In this document: piece by piece, positions 45,598 to 54,360 of the stretch
How the letters are laid out: each line of letters begins with the position of its first letter
Numbering within the stretch: the first letter of the stretch is position 1
Assembly (NCBI RefSeq): GCF_013425765.1
Contig: NZ_JACCJZ010000020.1
Location: forward strand, 830,295-894,294
Source of the DNA: Luteimonas deserti
GTDB lineage: Bacteria > Pseudomonadota > Gammaproteobacteria > Xanthomonadales > Xanthomonadaceae
Reading direction: 5' to 3'
DNA length: 64,000 nucleotides
Position numbers and translations under genes: made by a program
Notes under the pieces: generated by a model
The model's database searches: none
Seen by the model: the letters and a program-made list of their open reading frames with translations, nothing else
What the model was told of the DNA's origin: nothing

Positions 45598-47475
45598 ATG
45601 GCCAATATCCTCTCCACCGGTACCAGCGCGCTGATCGCCTTCCAGCGGGCGCTGTCGACGGTCAGCCACAACGTCGCCAACATCAACACGCCGGGCTACA
45701 GCCGGCAGCGTGTCGATTTCGAAGCCCGTTCGCCGCAGTTCACCGGCGCCGGTTACGTCGGCCGCGGCACCCAGATCGTCGACGTGCGCCGGGTGGCCGA
45801 CGATCTGGCCAATGCGCGGCTGATCGACAGCAGCGGCGAGCTGGCACGGCTCGAGCAGCTCGCCTCGCTGTCGGGTCGCGTGGACCGGCTGATGTCCGAA
45901 TCGACCACCGGCATCGCCGGCGTGTGGTCCAACTTCTTCGATTCGGTGAGCGCGCTGTCATCGAGCGCCTCGGCGCCCGCCGAGCGCCAGAACATGCTCG
46001 GCCAGGCCAATGCGATGACCGGCCGTTTCCAGCAGTTGCAGGGCCAGTTCGACCGCCTCTCGGGCGAGGTCGATGCCGGCCTCGCCGCCAGCGCGGCCGA
46101 AGTGAACCGGCTGTCGAGCGAGATCGCCCAGCTCAACGGACGCATCGGGAATGCGCAGACCGCGCCGCCCGATCTTCTCGACCGGCGCGAGCGGATGATC
46201 CGCGACCTGGTCGGGCTGACCGGCGGCAGCGCCGTGCAGCAGGACGGCGGCGCCATGAACGTGTTCTCGGCCGGCGGCCAGGCCCTCGTCGTCGGCATCC
46301 AGGCCTCGACGCTAACCACGGTCGCCGATCCCTACCGTCCGGAGCGCCGCCAGCTCGCCCTGCAGACCCAGGGGCAGACCGTGCGCATCGACGAGCGGGT
46401 GATGGGCGGCAAGATCGGCGGCCTGCTCGAATTCCGCGACCAGGTGCTTGCGCCGACCGAGTCGGAGCTGGGCCGGGTCGCGCTCGCACTCGGCACCACT
46501 TTCAATGCCGGCCACGCGGCCGGCATGGACCAGTACGGCGACATGGGTGGCCCCTTCTTCAACCTCGCGCCGCCCGGGGTGAACCCGCATTCCGGCAATG
46601 CCGGCACGGCCACGATGTCGGCCGCGGTGGCCGATCTGGCCGCGGTCGACGGCCGCAACGTGGTGCTGCAGTTCCGCAGCGGCGCCTGGACCGCGGCCGA
46701 TGCCGCGACCGGCGTCGCCGTGCCGCTGACCGGCACCGGGGCGTCCGGCGATCCGCTGCGCGTGGGTGGCCTGGCGGTGAACGTCTCGGGCGCGGCGCAG
46801 GAAGGCGACCGCTTCCTGCTCCAGCCGACGGCGCAGGCCGCGCGCGGACTGTCCGTCGCGATCACCGATCCGGGGCGGATCGCCGCTGCCACCCCGGTCC
46901 AGGTCAAGGCCACGCTCGGCAATCTCGGCAGTGCGCGACCCGGCAGCGTGCGTGTGGTGGATGCAGCCGATCCTGCCCTGCGTGCGCCGTCCACGGTGGA
47001 GTTCCTCGACGGCGACCAGTACATGGTCGACGGCGACGGGCCGTTCCCCTACACCCCCGGCATGACCATCAGTGCCAACGGCTGGTCGTTCGTGCTCGAC
47101 GGTATCCCCTCGGCCGGCGACAGCTTCAGCATGGGGCCGACCGGCTCCGGGTCCAGCGACAACGGCAATGCCGCGCTGCTCGCGGGCTTCGACGACCGGG
47201 CGGCGCTCAACGGCGGTTCGCTCACCCTCAACGGTGCGATCCAGGGCCTGACCACGGCGGTCGGCTCGGCCGCACGCCAGGCCGGGTACGCCGCCGAGGC
47301 CCAGGCCGCCCTGCACGCCCAGGCCGAGGCGGCACGCGAGAGCATCTCCGGCGTGAACCTCGACGAAGAGGCCGCGAACATGCTGCGACTGCAGCAGGCC
47401 TACCAGGCCGCAGCGCAGATCATCTCCACCGCCGACACCCTGTTCCAGTCGCTGCTCGGAGCCGTCCGCCGATGA
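45598..47475 (+). CDS. flgK: Flagellar hook-associated protein 1, FlgK
   Basis: FlgK, 625 residues, is the first hook-filament junction protein. It has NILSTGTSALIAFQRALSTV, SHNVANINTPGYSRQRVDFE, a long central region and the C-terminal SGVNLDEEAANMLRLQQAYQ. The length is somewhat greater than in E. coli (547). It is exported by FlgN. Confidence 0.96.
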   Translation: MANILSTGTSALIAFQRALSTVSHNVANINTPGYSRQRVDFEARSPQFTGAGYVGRGTQIVDVRRVADDLANARLIDSSGELARLEQLASLSGRVDRLMSESTTGIAGVWSNFFDSVSALSSSASAPAERQNMLGQANAMTGRFQQLQGQFDRLSGEVDAGLAASAAEVNRLSSEIAQLNGRIGNAQTAPPDLLDRRERMIRDLVGLTGGSAVQQDGGAMNVFSAGGQALVVGIQASTLTTVADPYRPERRQLALQTQGQTVRIDERVMGGKIGGLLEFRDQVLAPTESELGRVALALGTTFNAGHAAGMDQYGDMGGPFFNLAPPGVNPHSGNAGTATMSAAVADLAAVDGRNVVLQFRSGAWTAADAATGVAVPLTGTGASGDPLRVGGLAVNVSGAAQEGDRFLLQPTAQAARGLSVAITDPGRIAAATPVQVKATLGNLGSARPGSVRVVDAADPALRAPSTVEFLDGDQYMVDGDGPFPYTPGMTISANGWSFVLDGIPSAGDSFSMGPTGSGSSDNGNAALLAGFDDRAALNGGSLTLNGAIQGLTTAVGSAARQAGYAAEAQAALHAQAEAARESISGVNLDEEAANMLRLQQAYQAAAQIISTADTLFQSLLGAVRR

Positions 47476-48674
47476 CCAACCGCATCTCCACCGGCATGCT
47501 CTACCAGCAGTCGATCTCGACGCTGCAGGCCAAGCAGGCCTCGCTCGCGCGCATCAACAACGAGCTCACGACCGGCAAGAAGCTGCTCACGGCGAAGGAC
47601 GATCCGGTCGGCGCCGGTGCCGCGGTGGGTCTGGATCGCGCCGTCGCCGAGCTGGAGCGCTTCGGTGCCAATGCCAACGCGGTCAGCCATCGGCTCGGCA
47701 TGCAGGAGGCCGCGCTCACCCAGGCGGGCGGCGTGATGGGCCGGATCACCGAGCTCACGGTACGTGCCAACAGCGCCTCGCTGTCCAACGAGGACCGCAA
47801 GGCGATCGCCACCGAGATCACCAGCCTGCGTGCGAACCTGATCGACATCGCCAACAGCCCGGACGGCGCCGGGCGCTATCTGTTCGGCGGCACGCAGGAC
47901 GGCACGGCCCCATTCGCGCGAGTGGCCGGCGGGGTGAGCTATGCAGGCGACCAGACGCGTCGCCAGGTCGAGGTCGCACCGCAGCTGTTCGTCGCCGACA
48001 CCATGCCCGGCAGCGAGGTGTTCCTGCGCGTGCGTACCGGGGACGGCCGGCTCGACGCGGCTGCGGACCCGGCGAACACCGGCACCGGTCTCGTCGGCAG
48101 CTTCGGCGTGGCCGATTCCGGGCAATGGGACGGCGGCCGATACAGGATCACGTTCGGCGCCGGCGGGGCCTACGACGTTCTCGACGACGCGGGTGTGAGC
48201 ATCGGCAGCGGGGTGCATGCCAGCGGCGACGCGATCACCGTCAACGGTGCACGTGTGGTCATCGGCGGGGCACCGGCCGACGGCGACGTCTTCACCCTCG
48301 CCCCCGCCGGCACGCGCGACATGTTCGCGACGATCGATCGCCTGATCGGCGCACTCAACATGCAGCCGACCACCGACGCGCAACGTGCAGCGCAGCAGAA
48401 CGCGCTGCAGGGCGCGATGCGCGACATCGCCACCGCGCAGGACCACCTGATCGATGTGCGCGCCAACGGCGGCGCGCAGCTCGGTGCGCTCGACAATGCG
48501 GCCGCGCTGCGCGATTCGCAGTCGCTGACCCTCGAGAGCACGCTTTCCGGACTGCGCGATCTGGACTACGCCGAGGCGATCAGCCGGTTCAACCTCGAGA
48601 AGGTCGCGGTCGAAGCCGCGCAGCTGAGCTTCGTGCAGATGCAGCGTCTGTCGCTGTTCGACCTGCTGCGCTGA
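47472..48674 (+). CDS. flgL: Flagellar hook-associated protein 3, FlgL
   Basis: FlgL, 400 residues, is the second junction protein. It begins MTNRISTGMLYQQSISTLQA, has the flagellin-like DDPVGAGAAVGLDRAVAELE and ends DYAEAISRFNLEKVAVEAAQ plus LSFVQMQRLSLFDLLR. The ATG overlaps the flgK stop (ATGA). Confidence 0.95.
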   Translation: MTNRISTGMLYQQSISTLQAKQASLARINNELTTGKKLLTAKDDPVGAGAAVGLDRAVAELERFGANANAVSHRLGMQEAALTQAGGVMGRITELTVRANSASLSNEDRKAIATEITSLRANLIDIANSPDGAGRYLFGGTQDGTAPFARVAGGVSYAGDQTRRQVEVAPQLFVADTMPGSEVFLRVRTGDGRLDAAADPANTGTGLVGSFGVADSGQWDGGRYRITFGAGGAYDVLDDAGVSIGSGVHASGDAITVNGARVVIGGAPADGDVFTLAPAGTRDMFATIDRLIGALNMQPTTDAQRAAQQNALQGAMRDIATAQDHLIDVRANGGAQLGALDNAAALRDSQSLTLESTLSGLRDLDYAEAISRFNLEKVAVEAAQLSFVQMQRLSLFDLLR

Positions 48675-49238
48675 GCCCCGCGCCCGGACCGACGCACGCG
48701 CAATGCGTCGATTCCAAGGCATTCGATGCATCGGAGCACATCGGCGCATTTCCCGGCCGCCTCGGGCAGCCGCATCGACGCGCATCCTACCTTCACGCAC
48801 GGACACGCTCGCAAGGCGCGTGCTCTGACTGCACGGCGTCCGCGCGCGACGCACGTGCGATGCCCGGCCGCAATGCCGGCATATCCCGCCGCGTCGACGC
48901 GACCCGATCCGGCCCGCTGACAGTCCGCGCGTCGCCCCCGACGTTCGACGCACGAAACGCGAGCGTCGACGCGCTGTCGTGCGCTGCGTGCGCGGCGCAC
49001 GTGCCGATACAGTCCGACACGGCGCAGACATGCAGACGCGCAGACGGCGAGTACATCCATCCGTGTGGCCGCATCGGCGTCTGATCGATCACTCGCGTAT
49101 CGGCAGACGCATCAACGCAAGGTGAGTCGCGAAGGGCGGACTGCAGACACACGCCGCCTGCGCGCTCAACCCCCGCCGCATGCTGCCGTTAATGCATTCG
49201 GTCCGGAGACGGACTGCGAATCGCCGGCAATACAGCAT

Positions 49239-49265
49239 TAAAGCTTGACGACGAGACGCCGTTAT
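49239..49265 (+). promoter_or_regulatory. Sigma-28 (FliA) promoter of fliC
   Basis: TAAAGCTT (49239-49246), 11 bases, GCCGTTAT (49258-49265). The -35 differs from the E. coli consensus at one position. The leader to the fliC ATG is about 97 bases. Confidence 0.88.
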
Positions 49266-49278
49266 TGGTTACAGCAGA

Positions 49279-49359
49279 GGACAGGGCCGCAACAACGGCA
49301 ACTCCCTGCGGAGCCACCGGCCAGGCCCTGTTCCCGCGCCGGATTCCCCATACCAGGAG
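49279..49359 (+). promoter_or_regulatory. Structured fliC leader with repeated GGA motifs
   Basis: ACAGGGCC (49281-49288) pairs perfectly with GGCCCTGT (49324-49331). GGA occurs at 49279, 49310, 49341 and 49356, the last inside the AGGAG ribosome site. GGA motifs in or near stems are the hallmark of CsrA/RsmA sites; that protein is a common repressor of motility genes, but binding here is inferred only. Confidence 0.4.
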
Positions 49360-49368
49360 ACCTGCATC

Positions 49369-50550
49369 ATGTCCGTCATCAACACCAACACCATCTCGCT
49401 CAACGCCCAGCGCAACCTGGCCACCAACTCGGCCAGCCTGTCGACCTCGATCCAGCGCCTGTCCTCGGGCCAGCGCATCAACAGCGCCAAGGACGACGCC
49501 GCCGGCCTCGCGATCTCCGAGCGTTTCACCACGCAGATCCGCGGCATGAACCAGGCTGCCCGCAATGCCAACGACGGCATCTCGCTGGCGCAGACCGCTG
49601 AAGGCGCCCTGGGCGAGATCGGCAACAACCTGCAGCGCATCCGTGAGCTGGCCGTCCAGTCGCGCAACGCCACGAACTCCTCTTCCGACCGCGAAGCGCT
49701 CAACGCCGAAGTCACCCAGCTGAAGGCCGAGATCCAGCGCGTTTCGGAGCAGACCGAGTTCAACGGCACAAAGCTGCTCGACGGGCGCTTCTCTGCCCAG
49801 GCCTTCCAGGTCGGCGCGAACCAGGGCCAGACGATCACCGTCGACTCGATCGCCAACGCCAACACCGCTGCCCTGGGCACGTGGACCGCGCCGACGACCA
49901 ACGTTGCGACCGGCACGGGTGCCGCGCTGACCGACCGCACCGGTGGTGCGACCTTCGCCCAGATCGGTACGGGCGACCTGGTCATCAACGGCACGAACGT
50001 TCTGCTGGCGGCTTCCAGTGCTGACGAAACCGCTGCCAACCAGGCGGGCCGCGTGGTGGCCGCGATCAACAGCGCGAATATCACCGGTGTCACGGCTGCG
50101 CTGAACGACGACGGTGACGGGGTCGTGCTCTCCTCCTCGGCCGACATCGAGATCGTGGCCACCGCGGCGGGTACCGCGTCGAGCGGCGTCGCCAACGGCA
50201 ACGTCACCGCGGCGCAGGTCGTCGGCGGCGCACAGACCGGCTTCGCCAACGAAGACGTGACCACGGCCGCCAACGCGGACCGGATGATCCTGGCGATGGA
50301 CGCGGCGCTGAAGGCGGTCAACTCCTCGCGCGCAGACCTCGGTGCGGTGCAGAACCGCTTCAGCTCGGTCGTCGCCAACCTGCAGACCTCCTCGGAGAAC
50401 CTGTCGGCCTCGCGCAGCCGGATCATGGACACCGACTTCGCCAAGGAGACCGCCGAGCTGTCGCGTTCGCAGGTCCTGCAGCAGGCCGGCACGGCGATGC
50501 TGGCCCAGGCCAACCAGCTGCCGCAGAACGTGCTCAGCCTGCTGCGCTGA
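49369..50550 (+). CDS. fliC: Flagellin
   Basis: FliC, 393 residues, is the filament subunit. The D0/D1 N-terminal region is canonical (SVINTNTISLNAQRNLATNS, then SSGQRINSAKDDAAGLAISE), as is the C-terminus (SRIMDTDFAKETAELSRSQV, ending LPQNVLSLLR). The central part (about 165-285) is a variable D2 domain rich in alanine, threonine and glycine. It is the only flagellin gene in the window and stands alone between a FliA promoter and a strong terminator. Confidence 0.97.
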   Translation: MSVINTNTISLNAQRNLATNSASLSTSIQRLSSGQRINSAKDDAAGLAISERFTTQIRGMNQAARNANDGISLAQTAEGALGEIGNNLQRIRELAVQSRNATNSSSDREALNAEVTQLKAEIQRVSEQTEFNGTKLLDGRFSAQAFQVGANQGQTITVDSIANANTAALGTWTAPTTNVATGTGAALTDRTGGATFAQIGTGDLVINGTNVLLAASSADETAANQAGRVVAAINSANITGVTAALNDDGDGVVLSSSADIEIVATAAGTASSGVANGNVTAAQVVGGAQTGFANEDVTTAANADRMILAMDAALKAVNSSRADLGAVQNRFSSVVANLQTSSENLSASRSRIMDTDFAKETAELSRSQVLQQAGTAMLAQANQLPQNVLSLLR

Positions 50551-50599
50551 GTCCTGCGCAGCATCCGGGAGCGCCCTGCGCGTTCCCGGCGCTTCGAAG

Positions 50600-50627
50600 C
50601 CCCCGGTCCTGCCGGGGGTTTTTTTTT
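50600..50627 (+). terminator. Strong Rho-independent terminator of fliC
   Basis: CCCCCGG (50600-50606), a 5-base loop, CCGGGGG (50612-50618), then nine T (50619-50627). It begins 49 bases after the fliC stop and makes fliC a monocistronic unit. Confidence 0.93.
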
Positions 50628-50783
50628 GGGGCGCACTGTGCATCAGGCGCGCCCCGGACATTGCTGAGACAGTGCTCGGCTCGTTCCAGGCCGTCTGGAG
50701 CGCGCGATAGCAGCCGCGTCCGAGCCGGCCCGCGTCGGTCACGCGCCCCCCAAGCCGCTCGCCCCGGCACATATCTTGCAGCC

Positions 50784-50810
50784 TCAAGAACCACGGCGTC
50801 GTGCCGTTAA
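50784..50810 (+). promoter_or_regulatory. Sigma-28 (FliA) promoter of fliD
   Basis: TCAAGAAC (50784-50791), 11 bases, GCCGTTAA (50803-50810). It drives fliD, fliS and probably the overlapping small genes that follow, with a leader of about 48 bases. Confidence 0.82.
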
Positions 50811-50864
50811 ACGAGGAGCCGCCGTGCGCGGCACGCCGGGCGGTTCCCGGTCAGGAGACGACAG

Positions 50865-52271
50865 ATGGCGGATTATTCATTCGGGTACGGCGGCATCGGA
50901 TCGGGCCTCGACATCAGCACGATCGTCAATCAGCTGGTCGCCGCCGACCGCGCGCCGCAGAACAAGCGGCTCAATACTCTGGAGTCGGGAACCAAGTTCA
51001 AGTTGTCGGGTGTCGGCAGCGTGTCCTCCGCCTTCAATGCACTCAAGACCGCACTCGACGGCCTGCAGAAGGTCGATGCCCTCGGCGCCCGGACCGTCAG
51101 CTCGACCATGCTCTCGCTGGGCAATGGCGCCCCGGTCACCGGCACGGCCGATGCCGTGCTCACACCCACCGCCGGACGCAATACGCCGGTCGGCAGTTAC
51201 CAGGTCGACGTCCACGCGCTGGCGACGGCGCACAAACTGCTCGGCGCCGGCAACGCGGTCGGCACGACCTTCGGCGTCGGCACGCTGCGCGTCGCCATCG
51301 GCGGGGATTCGATCGATGTCGCGGTCAAGGCCGGTGCGACGCTCGCAGACATCCGTGGCGCCATCAACGACGCCGCAGGCAAGTACGGCCTGCAGGCCGC
51401 GGTGCTGACCTCGGACGCGGGCCAGCATCTCTCGCTCGGCAGCGCCAAGACCGGAGCGGCCAATGCCATCAGCATCGCGGTTGTCGAGGGCGGCGCCGAC
51501 CTGCAGGCCCTGGTCGAAGGACTCGCGGAACAGTCGCCAGCAGCCGATGCGCGGGTGTCGATCGACGGCCTGCTGACCACGTCGGCCACCAATACCATCA
51601 CCGACGCGGTGCCCGGCATGAGCCTGGCACTGCGGCAGACCGGCGTCAGCCGGGTCGAGGTCAAGACCGACCCCGCCGGCAGCCGCGCCGCGGTCGACGG
51701 CTTCGTCAAGGCCTACAACGCCGCGCTCAAGGCGATCGGCAGTGCCACCAGCTACAACGCGGAAACCAAGACGCCTTCCTCGCTCACGGGCGATGCGCAG
51801 ATGCGCGGCGCGGCGTCCCAGCTGCGCAACGTGATGAACGACCTGCTCGGCGGCCTCGCCGAACAGGGGCTCGACGCCAAGACCCTGGGTCTGCAGACGC
51901 AGGGCTTCCCGAATCCCGACGGCAGCCTGGTGCTGGATGCCGGCAAGTTCAACGAGGCGATGGCTGCCAACCCGGCGAAAGTCATCGCGGCGCTCACCGA
52001 TGAATCCGGCCTGGCGGCGAAGCTCAACGACGTGGTCAAGAACTACGTCGGTCCCGACGGCGCGTTCACCCTGCGCGACAAGGGCCTCAATGCCCAGCTC
52101 AAAGACATCGGCCGCCAGCGCGAGGCCCTGGACACGCGCATGGACGCGGCCGCCAAGCGTTACCGCACCCAGTTCGTCGCGCTCGATTCGCTGATGGCGC
52201 AGATGACCTCGACCAGTACCGCGCTGGCGCAGCAGCTCGCCGCGCTCTCGGCGCAGACCAGCAATCGCTAG
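50865..52271 (+). CDS. fliD: Flagellar filament capping protein FliD
   Basis: FliD, 468 residues, caps the filament and guides flagellin folding. The N-terminal motif is GIGSGLDISTIVNQLVAADR. The centre has FVKAYNAALKAIGSATSYNA, and the C-terminal coiled coil is LDTRMDAAAKRYRTQFVALD, ending with MTSTSTALAQQLAAL. The ATG at 50865 follows AGGAG. Confidence 0.95.
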   Translation: MADYSFGYGGIGSGLDISTIVNQLVAADRAPQNKRLNTLESGTKFKLSGVGSVSSAFNALKTALDGLQKVDALGARTVSSTMLSLGNGAPVTGTADAVLTPTAGRNTPVGSYQVDVHALATAHKLLGAGNAVGTTFGVGTLRVAIGGDSIDVAVKAGATLADIRGAINDAAGKYGLQAAVLTSDAGQHLSLGSAKTGAANAISIAVVEGGADLQALVEGLAEQSPAADARVSIDGLLTTSATNTITDAVPGMSLALRQTGVSRVEVKTDPAGSRAAVDGFVKAYNAALKAIGSATSYNAETKTPSSLTGDAQMRGAASQLRNVMNDLLGGLAEQGLDAKTLGLQTQGFPNPDGSLVLDAGKFNEAMAANPAKVIAALTDESGLAAKLNDVVKNYVGPDGAFTLRDKGLNAQLKDIGRQREALDTRMDAAAKRYRTQFVALDSLMAQMTSTSTALAQQLAALSAQTSNR

Positions 52272-52282
52272 GAGTTCCCACG

Positions 52283-52699
52283 ATGATCCCCCGCCACTAC
52301 GCCCAGGAGTACCGCCAGAGCCAGCTCGAAGGCGCGGTCATGGACGCCGATCCGCACAAGCTCGTCGCACTGCTGCTCTCGGGCGCGTGCGAACGCATCC
52401 GACTGGCGGAAGCCTGTATCGAGCGCGGCGACCAGGCGCGCAAGGGCAAGGCCATCGGGGAGGCCTGCGCCATCGTCGGGCATCTCGGCGGCTCGCTGGA
52501 CCACGAGGCCGGCGGCGAGATCGCGGCTAACCTGGCGTCGCTGTACGACTACGTGCTCCGGCGCCTGACCGAAGGCAATCTCCACAACGACCCCGACGCG
52601 CTGCGCGAGTCGCTCGAGCTGCTCGGCGAGATTGATGCGGCCTGGACCGCGATCCGTCCGGCCTGCGTGGCGGCGGAGAGCGTCGGAGCGCACGCGTGA
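52283..52699 (+). CDS. fliS: Flagellin-specific export chaperone FliS
   Basis: FliS, 138 residues, is a four-helix chaperone that keeps flagellin unfolded for export. It has YRQSQLEGAVMDADPHKLVA, LLLSGACERIRLAEACIERG and ASLYDYVLRRLTEGNLHNDP, all typical. It lies 11 bases after fliD and overlaps the next gene by four bases. Confidence 0.95.
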   Translation: MIPRHYAQEYRQSQLEGAVMDADPHKLVALLLSGACERIRLAEACIERGDQARKGKAIGEACAIVGHLGGSLDHEAGGEIAANLASLYDYVLRRLTEGNLHNDPDALRESLELLGEIDAAWTAIRPACVAAESVGAHA

Positions 52700-52998
52700 G
52701 CGACGCAGGGCAGCCGGCGCTCGAAGCCCAGCTGTCGGCACTCGGCAGCGCGGTCGAGGCGGGCGAGCTGGCGGAAGCCGCCGAGCGGATGGCCGAATAC
52801 GACGCCTCGCTGCGCCGCTACATCGAGCGCACCGCGCCGGATACCCCCGTCGACGGGCTGCGCGCGCTGCTGCGGATGCAGAACGAGGTGCTGCTGCAGA
52901 TGCGCGGCAAACAGCAGGCCATCGGCGAGGCGCTGCGTCAGGCGTATCGTCAGGGCAACGCCTCGCGCGCCTACACCAGTGCGGAGACAACGCCATGA
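52696..52998 (+). CDS. FliT-like flagellar chaperone
   Basis: This 100-residue all-helical protein (LEAQLSALGSAVEAGELAEA, LRALLRMQNEVLLQMRGKQQ) has the size, position after fliS and composition of FliT, the chaperone of FliD. Primary sequence similarity to E. coli FliT is low, so the call rests mainly on context. Its GTG start overlaps fliS and its stop overlaps the next ATG, implying coupled translation. Confidence 0.6.
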   Translation: MSDAGQPALEAQLSALGSAVEAGELAEAAERMAEYDASLRRYIERTAPDTPVDGLRALLRMQNEVLLQMRGKQQAIGEALRQAYRQGNASRAYTSAETTP

Positions 52999-53564
52999 CC
53001 ACGGCGCCACCCGTGAACGAAGATCCCGCCGACGCGCTGCTGTTCGGCGACAGTCTCGACTGCTCGCTGGTCCTGCCGGTGCACGTGGCACGGTCCGATG
53101 GCCCGGGCCGGCAGACCCAGGCCGTGACCCTGCTCCATGGCCTCGCCCAGATCGAGGACCTGCGCAAGGAGGAAGGCGTCGAGGAGCACGGCGACCTGCC
53201 GCTGCTCGCCCAGCGCATGGACGCCAAGCTGGACCTGATCCTCGCCCTGGTCGGGCGCCTGGCGATGCGCGCCGACGGCCTGCCCGAACGTCCGCTACGC
53301 TGGTCGGCCGCGGGGCTGCGCGTCGATCTCGAGTCCGCCGTGGCACTCGAGCCCGAGGCGGGCGTGCTGGTGCGCCTGCAGCCGGCGGAGTGGATTCCCG
53401 ATCACCTCGAGCTGCCCGCACGGGTGATCGCGCGCCAGCCGATCGACGGCGGGACACGGCTGTGGCTCGCGTTCGTGGGGCTGCGTGCCGACCTCGTCGA
53501 GGCGCTGGACCGGCACCTGTTCCGGCTGCATCGGCGCGAGGTCGCCGAGCAGCGCCGGCGCTGA
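52995..53564 (+). CDS. PilZ-like protein without canonical c-di-GMP motifs
   Basis: This 189-residue protein has a C-terminal beta-barrel-like region (LRWSAAGLRVDLESAVALEP, then VRLQPAEWIPDHLELPARVI and TRLWLAFVGL) that fits PilZ. The canonical RxxxR is not visible in the N-terminal half, and the D/N-x-S-x-x-G motif reads RWSAAG. It therefore resembles the atypical PilZ proteins of Xanthomonads that do not bind c-di-GMP. The helical N-terminal half has the pattern LLAQRMDAKLDLILALVGRL. It lies in the fliD operon and is probably a motility effector. Confidence 0.65.
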   Translation: MTTAPPVNEDPADALLFGDSLDCSLVLPVHVARSDGPGRQTQAVTLLHGLAQIEDLRKEEGVEEHGDLPLLAQRMDAKLDLILALVGRLAMRADGLPERPLRWSAAGLRVDLESAVALEPEAGVLVRLQPAEWIPDHLELPARVIARQPIDGGTRLWLAFVGLRADLVEALDRHLFRLHRREVAEQRRR

Positions 53565-53628
53565 GCGCGGGCGGCTGGCGTATCCTTGGGTCCACCGGGT
53601 CCGCCCGGCCTGCCGGAGCGAGCTGCTG

Positions 53629-54261
53629 GTGCGAGTGCTGATCGTCGACGACCACACCCTGGTGCGGGCCGGCCTGGCCCGTCTGCTGCAGGGCTTCGCC
53701 GGTGTCGACGTCTGCGCCGAGGCCAGCCGGGCCGACGAGGCGCTCGACCTCGCCCTGATCCACCGGCCCGACCTCGTGCTGATGGACCTCTCGCTCCCCG
53801 GACGCAGCGGCATCGAGGCGATGGCGTCGATCCATGCCGAACTCCCGGCCACGCGCGTGCTGATCATGTCGATGCACGACGACGCGCAGCACGTGCGCAG
53901 CGCACTGGAACGCGGCGCCGCGGGCTTCGTGGTCAAGGACGCCGCGCCCCTGGAGCTCGAACTCGCCCTGCGGACCGCGATCGGCGGCGAGGTGTTCCTG
54001 AGCCCGCGGCTGTCTTCGAAGATGATGGCGCCGCTCTTCGGACGGGCCAAGACCACCGGCGTCGACGCGTTGTCGAACCGCCAGCGGCAGATTCTCGACA
54101 TGATCGGACGCGGCCTGAGCAGCAAGGAGATCGGGGTCGCGCTCGACATCAGCGTCAAGACGGTGGAAACCCACCGCGCCCGGATGATGGAAGTGCTGGG
54201 CTGCCGGCGGGCGAACGAACTGGTCCTGCTGGCTGCACGACAGGGGCGCAGCGGGCCCTGA
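53629..54261 (+). CDS. LuxR/NarL-family response regulator
   Basis: This 210-residue regulator has a receiver domain (LIVDDHTLVRAG, phospho-Asp in LVLMDLSLPG, MSMHDD, VVKDAAP) and a C-terminal LuxR HTH (LSNRQRQILDMIGRGLSSKE, then IGVALDISVKTVETHRARMM). The start was set at the GTG 53629, which gives the usual MRVLIVDDH N-terminus and has GGAG about 11 bases upstream. No sensor kinase is adjacent. In Xanthomonas flagellar clusters a similar regulator sits just before rpoN2. Confidence 0.9.
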   Translation: MRVLIVDDHTLVRAGLARLLQGFAGVDVCAEASRADEALDLALIHRPDLVLMDLSLPGRSGIEAMASIHAELPATRVLIMSMHDDAQHVRSALERGAAGFVVKDAAPLELELALRTAIGGEVFLSPRLSSKMMAPLFGRAKTTGVDALSNRQRQILDMIGRGLSSKEIGVALDISVKTVETHRARMMEVLGCRRANELVLLAARQGRSGP

Positions 54262-54302
54262 GGGGCGCCGACAGAAAACCGCCGCAGCCGGCGGGGCACG
54301 GG

Positions 54303-54360
54303 TGTCGGGGAAACCCCGACAGCGGTCGGGCACGCCCCGGCGATCGTGGGAAACGCCCCG
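54303..54360. repeat. Hairpin and imperfect direct repeat upstream of rpoN2
   Basis: TGTCGGGG (54303-54310), loop AAA, CCCCGACA (54314-54321) is a perfect 8-pair hairpin without a T run. A related copy, GGGAAACGCCCCGATAGCGG, follows about 40 bases later. The two share GGGAAA...CCCCGA(C/T)AGCGG. They lie in the 174-base gap before rpoN2 and could be regulator sites or RNA structure. Confidence 0.5.

Larger units (their letters stand above)
48675..49368. other. flgL-fliC intergenic region
   Basis: About 690 bases. Apart from the FliA promoter at 49239 and the fliC leader, it is GC-rich with many scattered GCGTCGA/TCGACGC-like words and no credible gene. No hairpin with a T run was found just after flgL. 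Confidence 0.55.
50551..50864. other. fliC-fliD intergenic region
   Basis: Gap of 314 bases containing the fliC terminator (50600-50627) and the FliA promoter of fliD (50784-50810). No gene seen between them. Confidence 0.7.
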
